Shown here: in pieces, positions 36,393 through 46,491 of the stretch | How the letters are laid out: each line of letters opens with the position of its first letter | Numbering within the stretch: position 1 is the stretch's first letter | Source: a virus | Direction: 5' to 3' (one strand) | DNA length: 64,000 nucleotides | IMG/VR virus record: IMGVR_UViG_3300009502_000026 | Location: 1-64,000 of that record | Notes under the pieces: generated by a model | What the model saw: the letters and a program-made list of their open reading frames with translations, nothing else | The model's database searches: none | Told to the model about the DNA's origin: nothing | Position numbers and translations under genes: made by a program

Positions 36393-37390
36393 ACTAGGGA
36401 CCAATACCCAAGGTTGATGTAATGGATATCCCCCTGTGACAGGTGTGTTGCGTACCCTGGTGTAGTCGTGGGTGCCCTGAAAAACGTACTCATCCCCTTA
36501 TAGGAGTTAGCCCTTTCACTGAATCCCCACCCATCTGCCCTGTAGGCAATCCAAGGAACGGGGATAGCAACATATTTGTTGGGGAAATACATGTGGATAA
36601 TAGTCAAGTCCCCACCCCAGACACCCCAATCCCCATTCCAGCCATAGGGCCTACCCCTACCAACACACCCATTGGCAGAGTTGAACCAACACTTTCCATT
36701 GTGACCCCCGGGATCGGAGTCACCCGCCACCTGACGCCGGAATACATTACCTCCAGTAAGATCACCTGTGTCAGCAAACGACGCTTTCACTACATACTTG
36801 TCCCCAGTGTCTACTGAGCACGTCTCAGTTACAGGGTCCAAATGGATCAGGGTGTGAGAGTAGTTTGCCACTAGGGAGGCATAGCAGTGACAGTAGAATC
36901 CCTGTGGGTCTGTATCCTGCCCGACCGCTGCCATGTAAAATGAAGACCCGTCTGCCAGAAACAACTGCCCATCGCACATGAGCAAGTTAGTGCCGGGTGT
37001 GTAGGTAGGTGGAGTTGTTTCCGTTCCAGTATCTAGCACCCCACTCTTGAGGTACTGGATTGTCCACTGACTCCGGTCGGTTGTGCTCTTCCTGATGAAA
37101 AGCAATGTCTGTGTAGGGGACGTTCCAGCATGGCGAATCGCCACATAGGGGAGAGTACCCACAGTCTCCAGGATTGTAGTCAGCGTAGCAAGGTCTGCGG
37201 GTACAACAACCTGACCCCCAGGACCGCCCGTGCTTGCACTGACGAAGACCCAGCCGCAAGCACCAGTGCTTGCTGGTCTTTGAGCCTGGTCAGACAGAAA
37301 CCAGCACAAGTTAGCAATGACTTGTGCCCCGTTGGACACAAGAGAGCTACCATGGAGAGTATCAAATGGGTGAAGGAACTTGAAAGCCAT
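36368..37390 (-). CDS. Fibre-locus paralogue 1 (340-aa LPWxG family, divergent)
   Basis: 340 aa, aromatic and Gly-rich, no signal peptide. It opens MAFKFLHPFDTLHGSSLVSN and ends INLGYWSLVWDGTDLQ, the most divergent of six products of similar length whose ends read (L/M/F)PWxG. It is probably a tail-tip or receptor-binding protein given its place among collagen-like fibres. Overlaps the next small gene. Confidence 0.5.
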   Translation of the reverse strand: MAFKFLHPFDTLHGSSLVSNGAQVIANLCWFLSDQAQRPASTGACGWVFVSASTGGPGGQVVVPADLATLTTILETVGTLPYVAIRHAGTSPTQTLLFIRKSTTDRSQWTIQYLKSGVLDTGTETTPPTYTPGTNLLMCDGQLFLADGSSFYMAAVGQDTDPQGFYCHCYASLVANYSHTLIHLDPVTETCSVDTGDKYVVKASFADTGDLTGGNVFRRQVAGDSDPGGHNGKCWFNSANGCVGRGRPYGWNGDWGVWGGDLTIIHMYFPNKYVAIPVPWIAYRADGWGFSERANSYKGMSTFFRAPTTTPGYATHLSQGDIHYINLGYWSLVWDGTDLQ

Positions 37391-37398
37391 AGAGACTC

Positions 37399-37935
37399 CT
37401 AGGGGGGTGTGGGCATGTGGGCATACGAAACGTTGATGTTCGAAGCACAGTAGAGAGTCCCACCCCCTGTGATGGATTCACAGAACAGGGCTATCCTCAT
37501 GGTGGCGGAAGGCTCAACCCATACGCTGTAGGGAGCAAGGGTGTCACTGACCACGGGCCCAGGGATCGCAAGCAAGTCACCCGTGTCCACATTCCGAAAA
37601 CTCAGGACGGCTCCGTCAACATCAGCAACAGAGATGCGAGCCAGGACTTCCAAGATGTAGTTCGTGGTGAAACCTGTCTTCACGAACTGGGACGGGTCTA
37701 GCAGTATGATGTCTGACACCCGGGTAGGCGTGGCAGGTGCCGAGGACACACCACTACCCAGTAGGAGAACGGATGGACCTGGATCACCCGCTGGACCTGG
37801 ATCACCCGCTGGACCTGGATCACCCGCTGGACCTGGATCACCCGCTGGACCTGGATCACCCGCTGGACCTGGATCACCCGCTGGACCTGGAGGGCCTGGA
37901 GGTCCCCCTGCGGTTAGAGGACTGAAGATAGGCAT
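37399..37935 (-). CDS. Collagen-like short fibre with perfect 18-bp repeats
   Basis: 178 aa. Residues 11-53 are Gly-x-Y triplets, mainly six perfect copies of AGDPGP. The C-terminal 120 residues (SVLLLGSGVSSAPATPTRVS, DIILLDPSQFVKTGFTTNYI) form the same domain as at the ends of the products at 41530 and 47804. A collagen stalk with a C-terminal knob implies a trimeric fibre. The usual MSVLRR anchor is missing; the N terminus is only MPIFSPLTAGG. Confidence 0.7.
   Translation of the reverse strand: MPIFSPLTAGGPPGPPGPAGDPGPAGDPGPAGDPGPAGDPGPAGDPGPAGDPGPSVLLLGSGVSSAPATPTRVSDIILLDPSQFVKTGFTTNYILEVLARISVADVDGAVLSFRNVDTGDLLAIPGPVVSDTLAPYSVWVEPSATMRIALFCESITGGGTLYCASNINVSYAHMPTPP
37775..37882 (-). 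repeat. Six perfect 18-bp tandem repeats in a fibre gene
   Basis: Unit GGACCTGGATCACCCGCT (plus strand) occurs six times without a mismatch, followed by a partial unit. It encodes the collagen-like AGDPGP hexapeptide. Identity at third codon positions indicates recent expansion; copy number may vary between isolates without shifting the frame. Confidence 0.9.
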
Positions 37936-38334
37936 TTAGGTACCCTCGGAAACCTGGGCATCCCCAGAGCCACCCACAACATCCTCCCAAACACCATGAA
38001 CTACACCAACGTAGACAGGTGATGGAAACTCATAGTACATCTGATGCCCCAGGGGCACCTTGAAACTCAGGTTGGTTGCACCCGTGCCGAACTTCACATA
38101 AAGGATCGAGTTTGTGGACGCATTGTAGATGGAGGCACTCTTACGGTTTGGGTTTGCAGCTAGAAGCTGCACATCCACAGTAGAATGACCTACAACAGTG
38201 AGACCCTCCAAGGTAGGGGCTGCAAGGCACTCTACAGGGAGAGGATTATCCCTGGTAATTGGATTGCCATCAACATCAACCAATACCTCTGCTTCACCTG
38301 GAATGGGCATTGTCGCATCCTCTGCCGTGACCAT
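37936..38334 (-). CDS. Fibre-locus beta-domain protein
   Basis: 132 aa. Contains LLAANPNRKSASIYNASTNS, LYVKFGTGATNLSFKVPLGH and YEFPSPVYVGVVHGVWEDVV, the NPxR--IYN ... G--YE-P--VY-G--G-W pattern of small beta domains found in phage tail and head-decoration proteins. Its start codon abuts the next stop. Role in the fibre complex is inferred. Confidence 0.5.
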   Translation of the reverse strand: MVTAEDATMPIPGEAEVLVDVDGNPITRDNPLPVECLAAPTLEGLTVVGHSTVDVQLLAANPNRKSASIYNASTNSILYVKFGTGATNLSFKVPLGHQMYYEFPSPVYVGVVHGVWEDVVGGSGDAQVSEGT

Positions 38335-38346
38335 GGGTGGCTAGAG

Positions 38347-38685
38347 TCACCCTGCCACCTTTTCTACAAGTCGAATGCCTGTGACACCGGGGGGGCCGTG
38401 TGAACCGGACCTATCCGAATCTGTCCAGACAACGGAAGACCCTGACACATAACCTGTCAGAACATACAGATAAGCGACTGACCCACTCTGAGAGAAGGGA
38501 ATAGTATAGTGTGTAAAGGGGTCAGTTGGAGCACTGACGTTAAATGTCCCAAAATGAGCTTCGTAGGGGACTTTGTAGGGTGAGAGGGATACGGGAAGCT
38601 CCGACACAGAAGTATTCGGAGTCGGGGTCTGGTAATGCAGACTTGACGGAGTGAACGCATCGCTGAGAAGTGTTACATCACCCAT
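38347..38685 (-). CDS. Unknown fibre-locus protein (112 aa)
   Basis: Beta-rich, with an FNVSAPTDPFTHYTIPFSQS segment and a short GPPGVTGIRLVEK end. No family recognised. It touches the next gene by one base (38685) and is co-directional with fibre genes, so a virion component is likely. Confidence 0.45.
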   Translation of the reverse strand: MGDVTLLSDAFTPSSLHYQTPTPNTSVSELPVSLSPYKVPYEAHFGTFNVSAPTDPFTHYTIPFSQSGSVAYLYVLTGYVSGSSVVWTDSDRSGSHGPPGVTGIRLVEKVAG

Positions 38686-39671
38686 CAGTAGATCGGGTCA
38701 ATCCCGCCCCATGGAAGCCAGAAGTCACCCATTGCAATCAGGTTCTTGGTCCCACCATTCTCGTCAGCAGTGGCCCCCTGGAAGATCGGGGTGTTGTACT
38801 GCATCCTGAAGAGATGGCTCATTCCCTTGTATGGATACCGGAGCTTGTCAACCATCTTGGGCTGACCATCGGGGGGCATGGGGAAGACATACCAGGACTC
38901 ACAGCCACCATTGTAGTCCCCATTGGGTACCCACCCCATCCAGAGACCTGGAATCGTGGTAGCTACACCATTGACACTGGTACGACCCCCAATAGAGCCA
39001 TACTGTGTGTTGGTACGCCCGATCATGTACTGGTATCTGAGGGTGATGTAAAGCCCGTTATCGTAGGTCTTCCAATAGGCATGGTGAAGAATGTAGGGAT
39101 TGGTGTCCCAATTGAAGATGGGAGTCCCCTTGTCCAGGCCAAAGAAGAAGAGAGGATTACCCCCCAGGTAGAGAGGCCACCCACTCATCCAGAAACAGTA
39201 ACCCTCAGCAGCATCACCTACCACTGCATGGAAACGATAGGTCCCATTGTCAGGGATCAACCGCCAATCCCAGTTGGTGGAATCGGACCACATATCCCCA
39301 TCCGTGGCAGTGGGTACCTCAGTGGGAGAACCCCCAGTGACGAACCCAGCGGACAGAGACCAGTAGACCTTGAAGGTGTTGTAATTGTATGGGTAGTGGT
39401 AGACAAGGAACTCAAACTTGTTCCCATACGAATCTGTAGGCATCCTGAAACGAATCCAGGAATTGTTGTTGTTGAACCCCAAGGCACCAGGCTTCCAGGT
39501 ACTTACAGGACCGGGGACAATAGTGCCATCCACTGTATTCCCCCAGCCATTAACACCATCCCCAGATCCAACCTGAGTCCAGCCCGCTGCAACAAGACGT
39601 TCGAATAGCAGCCACCAGGCATGGAAGCAATCCGTAGGGTTCTTGTTGGTGTTTGTTGTATCCCAAGCCAT
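38685..39671 (-). CDS. Fibre-locus paralogue 2 (LPWxG family)
   Basis: 328 aa. It starts MAWDTTNTNKNPTDCFHAWW and has SGDGVNGWGNTVDGTIVPGP, GYCFWMSGWPLYLGGNPLFF and a C-terminal GDFWLPWGGIDPIY. It is a close relative of the next gene (39687), sharing these segments, and a distant one of those at 43008, 44040 and 46784. Likely receptor-binding tip. Confidence 0.55.
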   Translation of the reverse strand: MAWDTTNTNKNPTDCFHAWWLLFERLVAAGWTQVGSGDGVNGWGNTVDGTIVPGPVSTWKPGALGFNNNNSWIRFRMPTDSYGNKFEFLVYHYPYNYNTFKVYWSLSAGFVTGGSPTEVPTATDGDMWSDSTNWDWRLIPDNGTYRFHAVVGDAAEGYCFWMSGWPLYLGGNPLFFFGLDKGTPIFNWDTNPYILHHAYWKTYDNGLYITLRYQYMIGRTNTQYGSIGGRTSVNGVATTIPGLWMGWVPNGDYNGGCESWYVFPMPPDGQPKMVDKLRYPYKGMSHLFRMQYNTPIFQGATADENGGTKNLIAMGDFWLPWGGIDPIY

Positions 39672-39686
39672 TGTCCTACCTCACCC

Positions 39687-40703
39687 TCACATCACCGGGT
39701 CGGAACCGTTCCAAGGAAGCCAGAATTCGTGTAGAAGCATCCAGTTCTTGGTGCCACCATCCATGTTGGCAGTTGCCCCTGTTGGGAGAGTGCCAGACAT
39801 GAGAAGTCTGAACATGGTACCGACACCCTTTGTGGTGTAATGACACTCCAAAGCCTGATCAGGTGTTCCCGGAGGGAGTGCTGGGTACGTGTACCTGGCA
39901 CCGTACAGGCCGTAGATGTTCCCATCGGCGTAGTACATGGGAACCAGGATAGGCAGGTAGGTCATGGTCCCTGGCAGGGTGCTGGTCCTACCCATGAGGG
40001 TCTGACCCATCACGTTGCAGTTGTCGTGATGTGCAGCGTTCATGCCTAGGTGCCTGTAGGCAGTCAAAATGCACGGGTTATCCGCCCAGCCGTTGTGTAT
40101 TCCCCTCTCGCCCACATGGAAGACGTAGGGGAACGTGTCTCCTGCCAGACGGGTGCTGTCAGCAAGCTTGTCCAGCCCAAAGAAGAACAGGGGCCGATCA
40201 CCAACGAACACGTACCAACCACTCATCCAGAAGCAGTAGCCTTCATCAGCCCCACCAGCCACGACATGCTGCCGATAGGTCCCTGGCCCAGGGAGGAAGG
40301 TGTAGTTCGTTGGGTAGAGACGACGGACTTCATCCGTTGCACTGGGTCGAATGGTCACATCAGGAGTACCCGAAACAAAGCGGTCAAAGGGTGACCAGTA
40401 CAGGTACCAATTGCAACTATCCCCGCCACGCTGGATGATGATCTCAATCCTGTTGCCGTCAGCATCACCTTCATCAGGGACAGGCATTGCCAACCGAACC
40501 CAACTACCATCCGTATGGTAGTCAGCCGCACTTGCTACAGGGCCGGGTACAACGGTGCCACCATTGGCAGTGTTGGCCCATGTGGCACCGTTACCAGAAC
40601 CCTTCTGAATCCAACCAACGTTCTTGAGTGCAGAAACGAGGTTCCACATGGTCTCGTAGCTGTCAGCGGGAAACAGATTGGCGTAATCAAAGTTCCAGGC
40701 CAT
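39687..40703 (-). CDS. Fibre-locus paralogue 3 (LPWxG family)
   Basis: 338 aa, tandem relative of 38685-39671: MAWNFDYANLFPADSYETMW, GSGNGATWANTANGGTVVPG, GYCFWMSGWYVFVGDRPLFF, LHEFWLPWNGSDPVM. The conserved core with changed surface segments suggests duplication followed by diversification of binding specificity. Confidence 0.55.
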   Translation of the reverse strand: MAWNFDYANLFPADSYETMWNLVSALKNVGWIQKGSGNGATWANTANGGTVVPGPVASAADYHTDGSWVRLAMPVPDEGDADGNRIEIIIQRGGDSCNWYLYWSPFDRFVSGTPDVTIRPSATDEVRRLYPTNYTFLPGPGTYRQHVVAGGADEGYCFWMSGWYVFVGDRPLFFFGLDKLADSTRLAGDTFPYVFHVGERGIHNGWADNPCILTAYRHLGMNAAHHDNCNVMGQTLMGRTSTLPGTMTYLPILVPMYYADGNIYGLYGARYTYPALPPGTPDQALECHYTTKGVGTMFRLLMSGTLPTGATANMDGGTKNWMLLHEFWLPWNGSDPVM

Positions 40704-40711
40704 GACTTCCC

Positions 40712-41449
40712 CTAGGTGTACGCAACACCCACCTGTGCAGTGAGTGTTGTCGTATCTGTTGGGCTGCTTCCGGTAGCCTTAGTTGCCACCATTGACAACC
40801 AATAGGTTCCAGGAGACAGAGTGATCAGGGGGACCGTGAACACAGCCCCCGTAGTTGAGGAGATTGTGGTTGGGTAGGGTGGGTCAAGAACACTCAACCC
40901 AGTTGTCCGGTCAATTAGGTCTACCTTCCAACTGCAACCACTTGATACCTGACCAAACCCTTGGAACTCAAGGTACAAGGTCATTCCAACAGGAACCGTG
41001 TACCAGCCTGTTAGAAGAACTGTAGCCCCAGCCTCAACAGATCCCGGGTCCATGGTTGAGAACAACGAACAGATCGGGAGAGGTCCAACACTTCCATCCG
41101 GGCCTGAAGGCCCCCTTGGGCCTGAAGGGCCAGATGGACCCTCTGGACCAGATGGGCCCTCTGTGCCCGACGGTCCGGGACTACCTGAAGGACCCTCCGG
41201 TCCTGGTGGTCCTGATGGCCCACCGGGAGATCCCGAAGGACCCTCTGGTCCTGACACTCCACGGGGACCTGAAGGACCAGAGGGACCTGATGGTCCCAGT
41301 GAACCTGATGGTCCAGGCAATCCTTGAGGCCCTTGACGAGGATAAACAGGTACCCACGAAGTACCATTCCAGACTGGCATCTGACCGGGCAACGCACTCG
41401 GCCAGAGTGTCTCCAGAACTTGGTCTAATCTCCTTCGTAGAACCGACAT
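40712..41449 (-). CDS. Collagen-like fibre with MSVLRR anchor, form 1
   Basis: 245 aa. Anchor 1-33 ([33 protein letters not shown]), Gly-x-Y collagen-like region about 38-120 ([10 protein letters not shown] type), then a unique C-terminal beta domain ([35 protein letters not shown]). Predicted trimeric fibre. The ribosome binding site is in the loop of a 5-bp hairpin (41456-41472). Confidence 0.7.
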   Translation of the reverse strand: MSVLRRRLDQVLETLWPSALPGQMPVWNGTSWVPVYPRQGPQGLPGPSGSLGPSGPSGPSGPRGVSGPEGPSGSPGGPSGPPGPEGPSGSPGPSGTEGPSGPEGPSGPSGPRGPSGPDGSVGPLPICSLFSTMDPGSVEAGATVLLTGWYTVPVGMTLYLEFQGFGQVSSGCSWKVDLIDRTTGLSVLDPPYPTTISSTTGAVFTVPLITLSPGTYWLSMVATKATGSSPTDTTTLTAQVGVAYT

Positions 41450-41455
41450 TTGGAA

Positions 41456-41472
41456 CTCTTACCTCACAAGAG
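41456..41472 (-). promoter_or_regulatory. Small hairpin presenting a ribosome binding site
   Basis: CTCTT-GTGAGGT-AAGAG (minus strand) loops out GAGG just ahead of the fibre ATG at 41449. Only 5 bp, so chance is possible. The rest of the 80-base gap shows no clear promoter. Confidence 0.3.
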
Positions 41473-41529
41473 CATCAAAGGAATACCGGAGACTAAGCAA
41501 TAAACCTAAACTCCGAAAGACATGAAACT

Positions 41530-42474
41530 CTATGGGGTGGTGTAGGAGACGTTGACGTTTGCAGATGTGTACAGAGTCCCACCCCCAGCAATACTCAAAC
41601 AGAACAGAGCAATACGCCTAGGAGTGATCAACGTGAACGTAGTGATGAATGTAGTAAGAACGTCACTCACTACAGGCCCAGGCACCGCTAGGATATCTCC
41701 TGTATCCACATCCCACAAAGACAAGACGGCCCCCGCAGAATCAGCTACAGTAAGCCTAGCCATGACCTCAATACTGAACTCAGTGGTATAACCTACTTTG
41801 GTGAACCTAGAGGGGTTCACTAAAGTGATATCAGAGACTCTCTTGATAGTGGCAGGTAGTGAAGAATCACCACTACCCAACTCAACAACACTAGGTCCAG
41901 GATACCCTACAGCACCTGTTGGACCGGATGGCCCTAATGGACCTGATGGACCTGATGGACCTGACGGACCAGGATCACCTTGGGGACCCGAGGGACCCGA
42001 AGGTCCAGGGTCGCCTTGAGTGCCTGATGGACCTGAAGGCCCAGGGTCACCTTGCAGTCCAGAAGGTCCCGAAGGTCCTGATGGACCCGAAGGCCCAAGG
42101 TCACCCTGCGGGCCTGACGGGCCTGATGGTCCCGATGGACCTGTACTACCCGTTGGACCCGAAGGACCCGAGGGTCCTGTGGGGCCTGTTAGACCTACGG
42201 GGCCTGATGGACCTGATGGCCCGGAGGGCCCCGAAGGGCCTTGAATACCCTGAATACCTTGGATGCCTTGGATACCCTGGGGTCCGGTAGCTCCCCGCAA
42301 GCCTATACCAACTGGACCTGGAGGACCACTCGGCCCACTTGGTCCACTTGGACCTATGGAACCTGGAGGGGGATACCCGGGTACCCATTGAAAACCATTC
42401 CAGACAGGAACCTGCCCTGGTTGTGGGTTCGGCCAAAGTCTCTCAAGGATTTGAGTCAGGCTATCGGAGGGCAT
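41530..42474 (-). CDS. Collagen-like fibre with variant anchor and shared knob
   Basis: 314 aa. Anchor [20 protein letters not shown] then [14 protein letters not shown] (a variant of the MSVLRR module), then about 150 residues of Gly-x-Y including four QGI triplets and many GPSGPSG units. The C-terminal 120-residue knob ([20 protein letters not shown] ... [20 protein letters not shown]) is shared with 37399 and 47804. The longest stalk but one in the locus. Confidence 0.72.
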   Translation of the reverse strand: MPSDSLTQILERLWPNPQPGQVPVWNGFQWVPGYPPPGSIGPSGPSGPSGPPGPVGIGLRGATGPQGIQGIQGIQGIQGPSGPSGPSGPSGPVGLTGPTGPSGPSGPTGSTGPSGPSGPSGPQGDLGPSGPSGPSGPSGLQGDPGPSGPSGTQGDPGPSGPSGPQGDPGPSGPSGPSGPLGPSGPTGAVGYPGPSVVELGSGDSSLPATIKRVSDITLVNPSRFTKVGYTTEFSIEVMARLTVADSAGAVLSLWDVDTGDILAVPGPVVSDVLTTFITTFTLITPRRIALFCLSIAGGGTLYTSANVNVSYTTP

Positions 42475-42503
42475 TGGTTCCTACATTCCTCAACCATAAG
42501 ATG

Positions 42504-42995
42504 CTAAGTGAGTTGCCTCACGTAGACAATGGAACCTGCCCTCAAAGCCCCCCCATGCCATTGTAACCCTGTAGGATCAGGTGCATCATTGGCACTCCAG
42601 TCTACAGGTTTACTGTCACTATCCCGAATTGCCGTCATCAGGAAGGTAGAGACAGTTGGGATAAGACCGTCCTGGGGGAGGGCAATAGGTTGTGAGGACA
42701 CCATGAAAAGTGTAGCTTCAACAAAGCTAGTGTCATCCAGAGTAACCGTGTAAGTCCTTACCGGAACGACAAGAACACTAGAGGGTGTACGGTCTGGAAT
42801 TATGACAGGTTTGAGAAGCCCCACATACATCACAGGATCATTAAAACTAGTATCTTCAGGTTCTACAGGATGAGTGACTGTAGGAATCAACTGAACAGCC
42901 GGGGTCAAATTCGGCAGAACAATGTACTTACTCCTGATAGGGAACAGAGGAGCACACGGATTGGTGTCAGGAAGATTGATCCCGTAGTCAGTCAT
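42504..42995 (-). CDS. Unknown fibre-locus protein (163 aa)
   Basis: Two weak internal repeats (VILP/VIIPD-TP ... VPVRTYTVTLDDTSFVEATL and PTVTHPVEPEDTSFNDPVMY), beta-rich with many Pro and Val. The end (GLQWHGGALRAGSIVYVRQL) is Gly/Trp-containing. No family recognised; assigned to the fibre complex by position only. Confidence 0.45.
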   Translation of the reverse strand: MTDYGINLPDTNPCAPLFPIRSKYIVLPNLTPAVQLIPTVTHPVEPEDTSFNDPVMYVGLLKPVIIPDRTPSSVLVVPVRTYTVTLDDTSFVEATLFMVSSQPIALPQDGLIPTVSTFLMTAIRDSDSKPVDWSANDAPDPTGLQWHGGALRAGSIVYVRQLT

Positions 42996-43007
42996 CGAAC
43001 CCTCCCG

Positions 43008-44030
43008 TTACGGGGGTGGGAGACAGATAGGTTGTGTGCTGTTCCCAGACCATGGGAGGATGACCTTATTGAAAACCACCCAGTCCATGATTGGTGGGGG
43101 AGTCAGGTCTGTGGAAAGAGCCGTTCCAGAAGCGAACAGAGGAGCATTCCACATCACCGATGCAAGCACTCCCTTGGTACAACTGTAGGAGTAGACAGTA
43201 GACCGAAGAAGAGTCACCTTCAAGGGATTGTACATCCCATGAACATCAGGTCCAGTAGCCTGATCACTAGCAGGAACACTGAGACTGTTTGCATTCCCAC
43301 TGAAGGGCAACATTCTCCAGTTGCCTCTAGCAGCAATGGTCTTATCAATCCAACCGCTACCTGTCCAAGAGTCTGTACCACAACAAGAGGCATAACCCCC
43401 AGGTCCACCATAAGGAGTATCAGTACCCTGGGATAGAGTGTAGTAGGGGTCAATGTCATCTGCCCTGGAGATGTTCACCTTTGCCAACATCAGGAGAACT
43501 AGGTTCTCCCAAGCTGTACCCCACAGGAACATGTAGAAGTCCTGGATGTCACTACCTGCCTTGTCAAATGCAATCAGGTTAGCTACATACGTCCCGTTGG
43601 CAGGGAAGACAACATGGTATTCTGAAACCCAACCGGGAGGGCCAGACTCTCCATTTACATCTCTCACACAGAAGGGCCGAGCATCCTCTGGTTGGTCCGG
43701 GAGAGAACCATCTCCAGCGGTGTAGCCGAGGGACTTCCAACCTTCAGTGGTGTACCAGACTTTCCAGACGTTGCTACCCTGGTTGAAGAAGCACACCCCA
43801 CGGGACAATCCATCAGTACCCTGTTGGATCTCCACGTATGCGTATTGGCTCTGGAGGGAATCTGCCATGAAGCCAGCCCCACCTTCAATTCTTCCTCCAG
43901 GAGTCCCAGGAGTCCCATCTGACCAAGCACAGATAGTGTAGCTACAGTTGGCAACTAGATATAGAACTACCTGTTCAAACCAACCATGGTCGGTGGCAGG
44001 GAACTGATTGATTAGACTATGCTGTGCCAT
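43008..44030 (-). CDS. Fibre-locus paralogue 4 (LPWxG family)
   Basis: 340 aa. N-terminal motif SLINQFPATDHGWFEQVVLY, LVANCSYTICAWSDGTPGTP; middle NLIAFDKAGSDIQDFYMFLW and MLAKVNISRADDIDPYYTLS; C terminus KVILPWSGNSTQPICL. It is close to the next gene (44040) in all these segments, with different sequence between. Confidence 0.55.
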   Translation of the reverse strand: MAQHSLINQFPATDHGWFEQVVLYLVANCSYTICAWSDGTPGTPGGRIEGGAGFMADSLQSQYAYVEIQQGTDGLSRGVCFFNQGSNVWKVWYTTEGWKSLGYTAGDGSLPDQPEDARPFCVRDVNGESGPPGWVSEYHVVFPANGTYVANLIAFDKAGSDIQDFYMFLWGTAWENLVLLMLAKVNISRADDIDPYYTLSQGTDTPYGGPGGYASCCGTDSWTGSGWIDKTIAARGNWRMLPFSGNANSLSVPASDQATGPDVHGMYNPLKVTLLRSTVYSYSCTKGVLASVMWNAPLFASGTALSTDLTPPPIMDWVVFNKVILPWSGNSTQPICLPPP

Positions 44031-44039
44031 GACAGACTC

Positions 44040-45074
44040 CTAGACCGGGTTCCGGCAGAGAGGTTGAGTTCCATCTTCCCAAGGGAATACCAGACGACCC
44101 TGGACTACATAGTCCCTGGAAGGAGGGGGTCCGAGGGTTGTAGAGAAAGATGTACCTGTGCCGAAGTTGGTGGCATTCCAGTACATATTCTTGAGAGACC
44201 CCTTGGGGAGGTTAGGGTAGTTACTATCACCGTTACGTCCAATCAAAATTCTTGAAGGGTGATATCTACCATGGGCATCTTGTGTGTAACCACATCCAGG
44301 ATTACCAATAGCCCCATTACTCCATGTTGTATTAGGGGCAAAGTAAGCTGATCGGTATGTACCATTGTTGATAGGATTGTTCCTATTGAACCATGCAGAC
44401 CCAGTATGCCATTCATTCTCACCCGTAAGATTCAACATAGAATCAAGACCGTAAGAAGTATCAACCCCAAGGTGCATGGGATAATACGGATCAACGTCGT
44501 CAGCTAGAGCAATGTTGATCCTTGCCAACATCAGGAAACCTTGGGAAGACCAATTTATGTTCCACAGGAACATGTAGAAGTCCTGTGTGTCCCCCCCGGC
44601 TGTGTCATAACCAATGATGCTAGCTGTATAGGTGTTGTCCCCAGGCATCGTATAATTTCTCTCATTAGTGTATGCAGGAGGGGGTGCATCCACATTCCAA
44701 GAAGTCATGTTGAAGGGTCGGCAATCATTGGGTGCATCCGGTACGTTGTAGGTACCCAAGCCACCCCCCGTACTGTTCCAACCACTCACTGTGTATCGAA
44801 CTACCCAGTAGTGAGAGGCATTACTGATGTTCTGGAAGAGCACCCCACGAGAAAGACCTCCAGGGCTCTGTTGAAGCTCAACGTAAGCACCTTCAGTACT
44901 GAGGTCTCCTACAACCACCCCTCCCAGGATACGTCCATGGGGAGGTACAGCATCAATCCCATCACTCTGGGCAAAGATGGAGTACCCACAGTTATCCACG
45001 AGGAACTGAGCTACCGTTCTCATCCAACCTACGTTGGTTGCTGGGAACTGATTGACTAGTGTGTGCTTTGCCAT
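44040..45074 (-). CDS. Fibre-locus paralogue 5 (LPWxG family)
   Basis: 344 aa. TLVNQFPATNVGWMRTVAQF, LVDNCGYSIFAQSDGIDAVP, YDTAGGDTQDFYMFLWNINW, MLARINIALADDVDPYYPMH, GRLVFPWEDGTQPLC. A tandem duplicate of 43008-44030. A Shine-Dalgarno GGGAG lies partly in a small hairpin before the ATG. Confidence 0.55.
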   Translation of the reverse strand: MAKHTLVNQFPATNVGWMRTVAQFLVDNCGYSIFAQSDGIDAVPPHGRILGGVVVGDLSTEGAYVELQQSPGGLSRGVLFQNISNASHYWVVRYTVSGWNSTGGGLGTYNVPDAPNDCRPFNMTSWNVDAPPPAYTNERNYTMPGDNTYTASIIGYDTAGGDTQDFYMFLWNINWSSQGFLMLARINIALADDVDPYYPMHLGVDTSYGLDSMLNLTGENEWHTGSAWFNRNNPINNGTYRSAYFAPNTTWSNGAIGNPGCGYTQDAHGRYHPSRILIGRNGDSNYPNLPKGSLKNMYWNATNFGTGTSFSTTLGPPPSRDYVVQGRLVFPWEDGTQPLCRNPV

Positions 45075-45084
45075 CGAAATCTCC

Positions 45085-46185
45085 CTATGGGATCAGCCCG
45101 AAATCAACATGAACCTCTGCCGAAACAAACACCCTATCCGCCGATGTGCTCCCACCAGACAATGACCTAGAAATAAGCACCATCCTCTTGGAACTATGAG
45201 AAGCTGGGGGGTCAATGAAACTACGGTTGAGGTTTACTATGTACAAAGTGGGTGTGGTAGCCGACGTAGTTATGGGACTAACGGAGAGAAGAGACGTTGA
45301 AGGGTCTTCAGGTCTCACAAGGTCCAGGGTTGCATCAGTCAGAGTGCCTGTGATGTAAGCTATCATCCTAAGAGTCAGTACAATTCGATATCCAAAAGGA
45401 GGGATATAGTCATCTAGGGTAATCAAAGGAGAATACCCTAGCTGGGTAGTACCATTGAAAGAGGTATCCCCAGAACCCATGGAGATAGAAGTAGGCCCCT
45501 GAAAACCTCTTGGTCCAGAAGGTCCTAATTCACCTTGAGGACCGGATGGCCCTAATGGACCGGATGGACCCGAAGGCCCAAGGTTACCTTGTGGACCAGA
45601 TGGACCCAAGGGGCCTGAAGGACCGGATGGACCCGAGGGTCCTATAGTCCCCTGCGGGCCTGATGGTCCTGACGGGCCCAAAGGCCCAGATGTACCTTGA
45701 GGGCCTGATGGTCCCGAAGGTCCAGTTGGACCTGATGTGCCTGGATTACCTTGTGGACCTGAAACACCTTGGGGACCGGAAGGGCCTGTAGGCCCCGAGG
45801 GACCGGGATAACCTCTTGGACCTGATGGACCTGACGGACCTGACGGACCTAATGGTCCTGACGGGCCAGGATCACCTTGAGGGCCTGATGGTCCAGAAGA
45901 TCCTATTCCCCGTGGACCTCTTGGCCCTGTAGGTCCTTCAATTCCTTGGATACCTTGAATACCCTGCGGTCCAGAAGGACCAGAGACACCTGGGTCACCT
46001 TGAATACCCTGTGGACCACTTGGACCCAAAGGCCCACTAGGTCCAATTGGACCTGTCGGTCCCGAGGAACCTCCAGGATATGCCGGAACCCATGCAGTCC
46101 CATCCCATATTGGAATCTGACCGGGTAACGCATTCGGCCAGATTGTTTCCAAAATCTGGTCTAGCTGTCTCCGTAGGACCGACAT
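45085..46185 (-). CDS. Collagen-like fibre with MSVLRR anchor, form 2
   Basis: 366 aa, the longest collagen-like stalk here. Anchor [35 protein letters not shown]; Gly-x-Y from about 36 to 230 ([26 protein letters not shown]); C-terminal knob of a different type ([40 protein letters not shown]), related to the other knobs only in its edges. It likely trimerises. Confidence 0.72.
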   Translation of the reverse strand: MSVLRRQLDQILETIWPNALPGQIPIWDGTAWVPAYPGGSSGPTGPIGPSGPLGPSGPQGIQGDPGVSGPSGPQGIQGIQGIEGPTGPRGPRGIGSSGPSGPQGDPGPSGPLGPSGPSGPSGPRGYPGPSGPTGPSGPQGVSGPQGNPGTSGPTGPSGPSGPQGTSGPLGPSGPSGPQGTIGPSGPSGPSGPLGPSGPQGNLGPSGPSGPLGPSGPQGELGPSGPRGFQGPTSISMGSGDTSFNGTTQLGYSPLITLDDYIPPFGYRIVLTLRMIAYITGTLTDATLDLVRPEDPSTSLLSVSPITTSATTPTLYIVNLNRSFIDPPASHSSKRMVLISRSLSGGSTSADRVFVSAEVHVDFGLIP

Positions 46186-46223
46186 TAGGACTCCTACTCC
46201 ACGAGTTGATCGGGGAACTATCG

Positions 46224-46466
46224 TTACAGGTGAGTGAGTGACTTCATGGATCGAATTTCATCCACGAAACTCAAAGCACTTACCTTAGCTACCCGATTGA
46301 AGTAGTCCCGTTTCAAGTCCTTGATGGAATCAATCTTCTCGAAACAGAAGTATACCCTATCTCCTTCTCGGACTGTCTCCTTGAATGGAACTCCTGCTAC
46401 CTTGAGGTATGCAGCGTAGTAAAGGTCTGAAGTCTTGTAAAAGGAGTCATCAAAGGGAGAAGCCAT
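46224..46466 (-). CDS. DUF5659-like small protein
   Basis: 80 aa. [40 protein letters not shown] and [12 protein letters not shown] match the TSDLY-AAYL--- G--- RV-F-FE pattern of DUF5659 proteins, common in phages, function unknown. It sits alone within fibre genes. Confidence 0.55.
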   Translation of the reverse strand: MASPFDDSFYKTSDLYYAAYLKVAGVPFKETVREGDRVYFCFEKIDSIKDLKRDYFNRVAKVSALSFVDEIRSMKSLTHL

Positions 46467-46491
46467 GTCTGGACCTATGCTCCTCTGAATA

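Noticed and set aside
37775-37882. Tandem repeats as a CRISPR array.
   Set aside because: Units are contiguous with no spacers and encode AGDPGP collagen triplets.
41000-46130. Additional collagen-like (GPDGPxG) open frames on the plus strand.
   Set aside because: The reverse complement of Gly-Pro-Ser codons also reads as Gly/Pro/Asp-rich, so these are antisense artefacts of the fibre genes.
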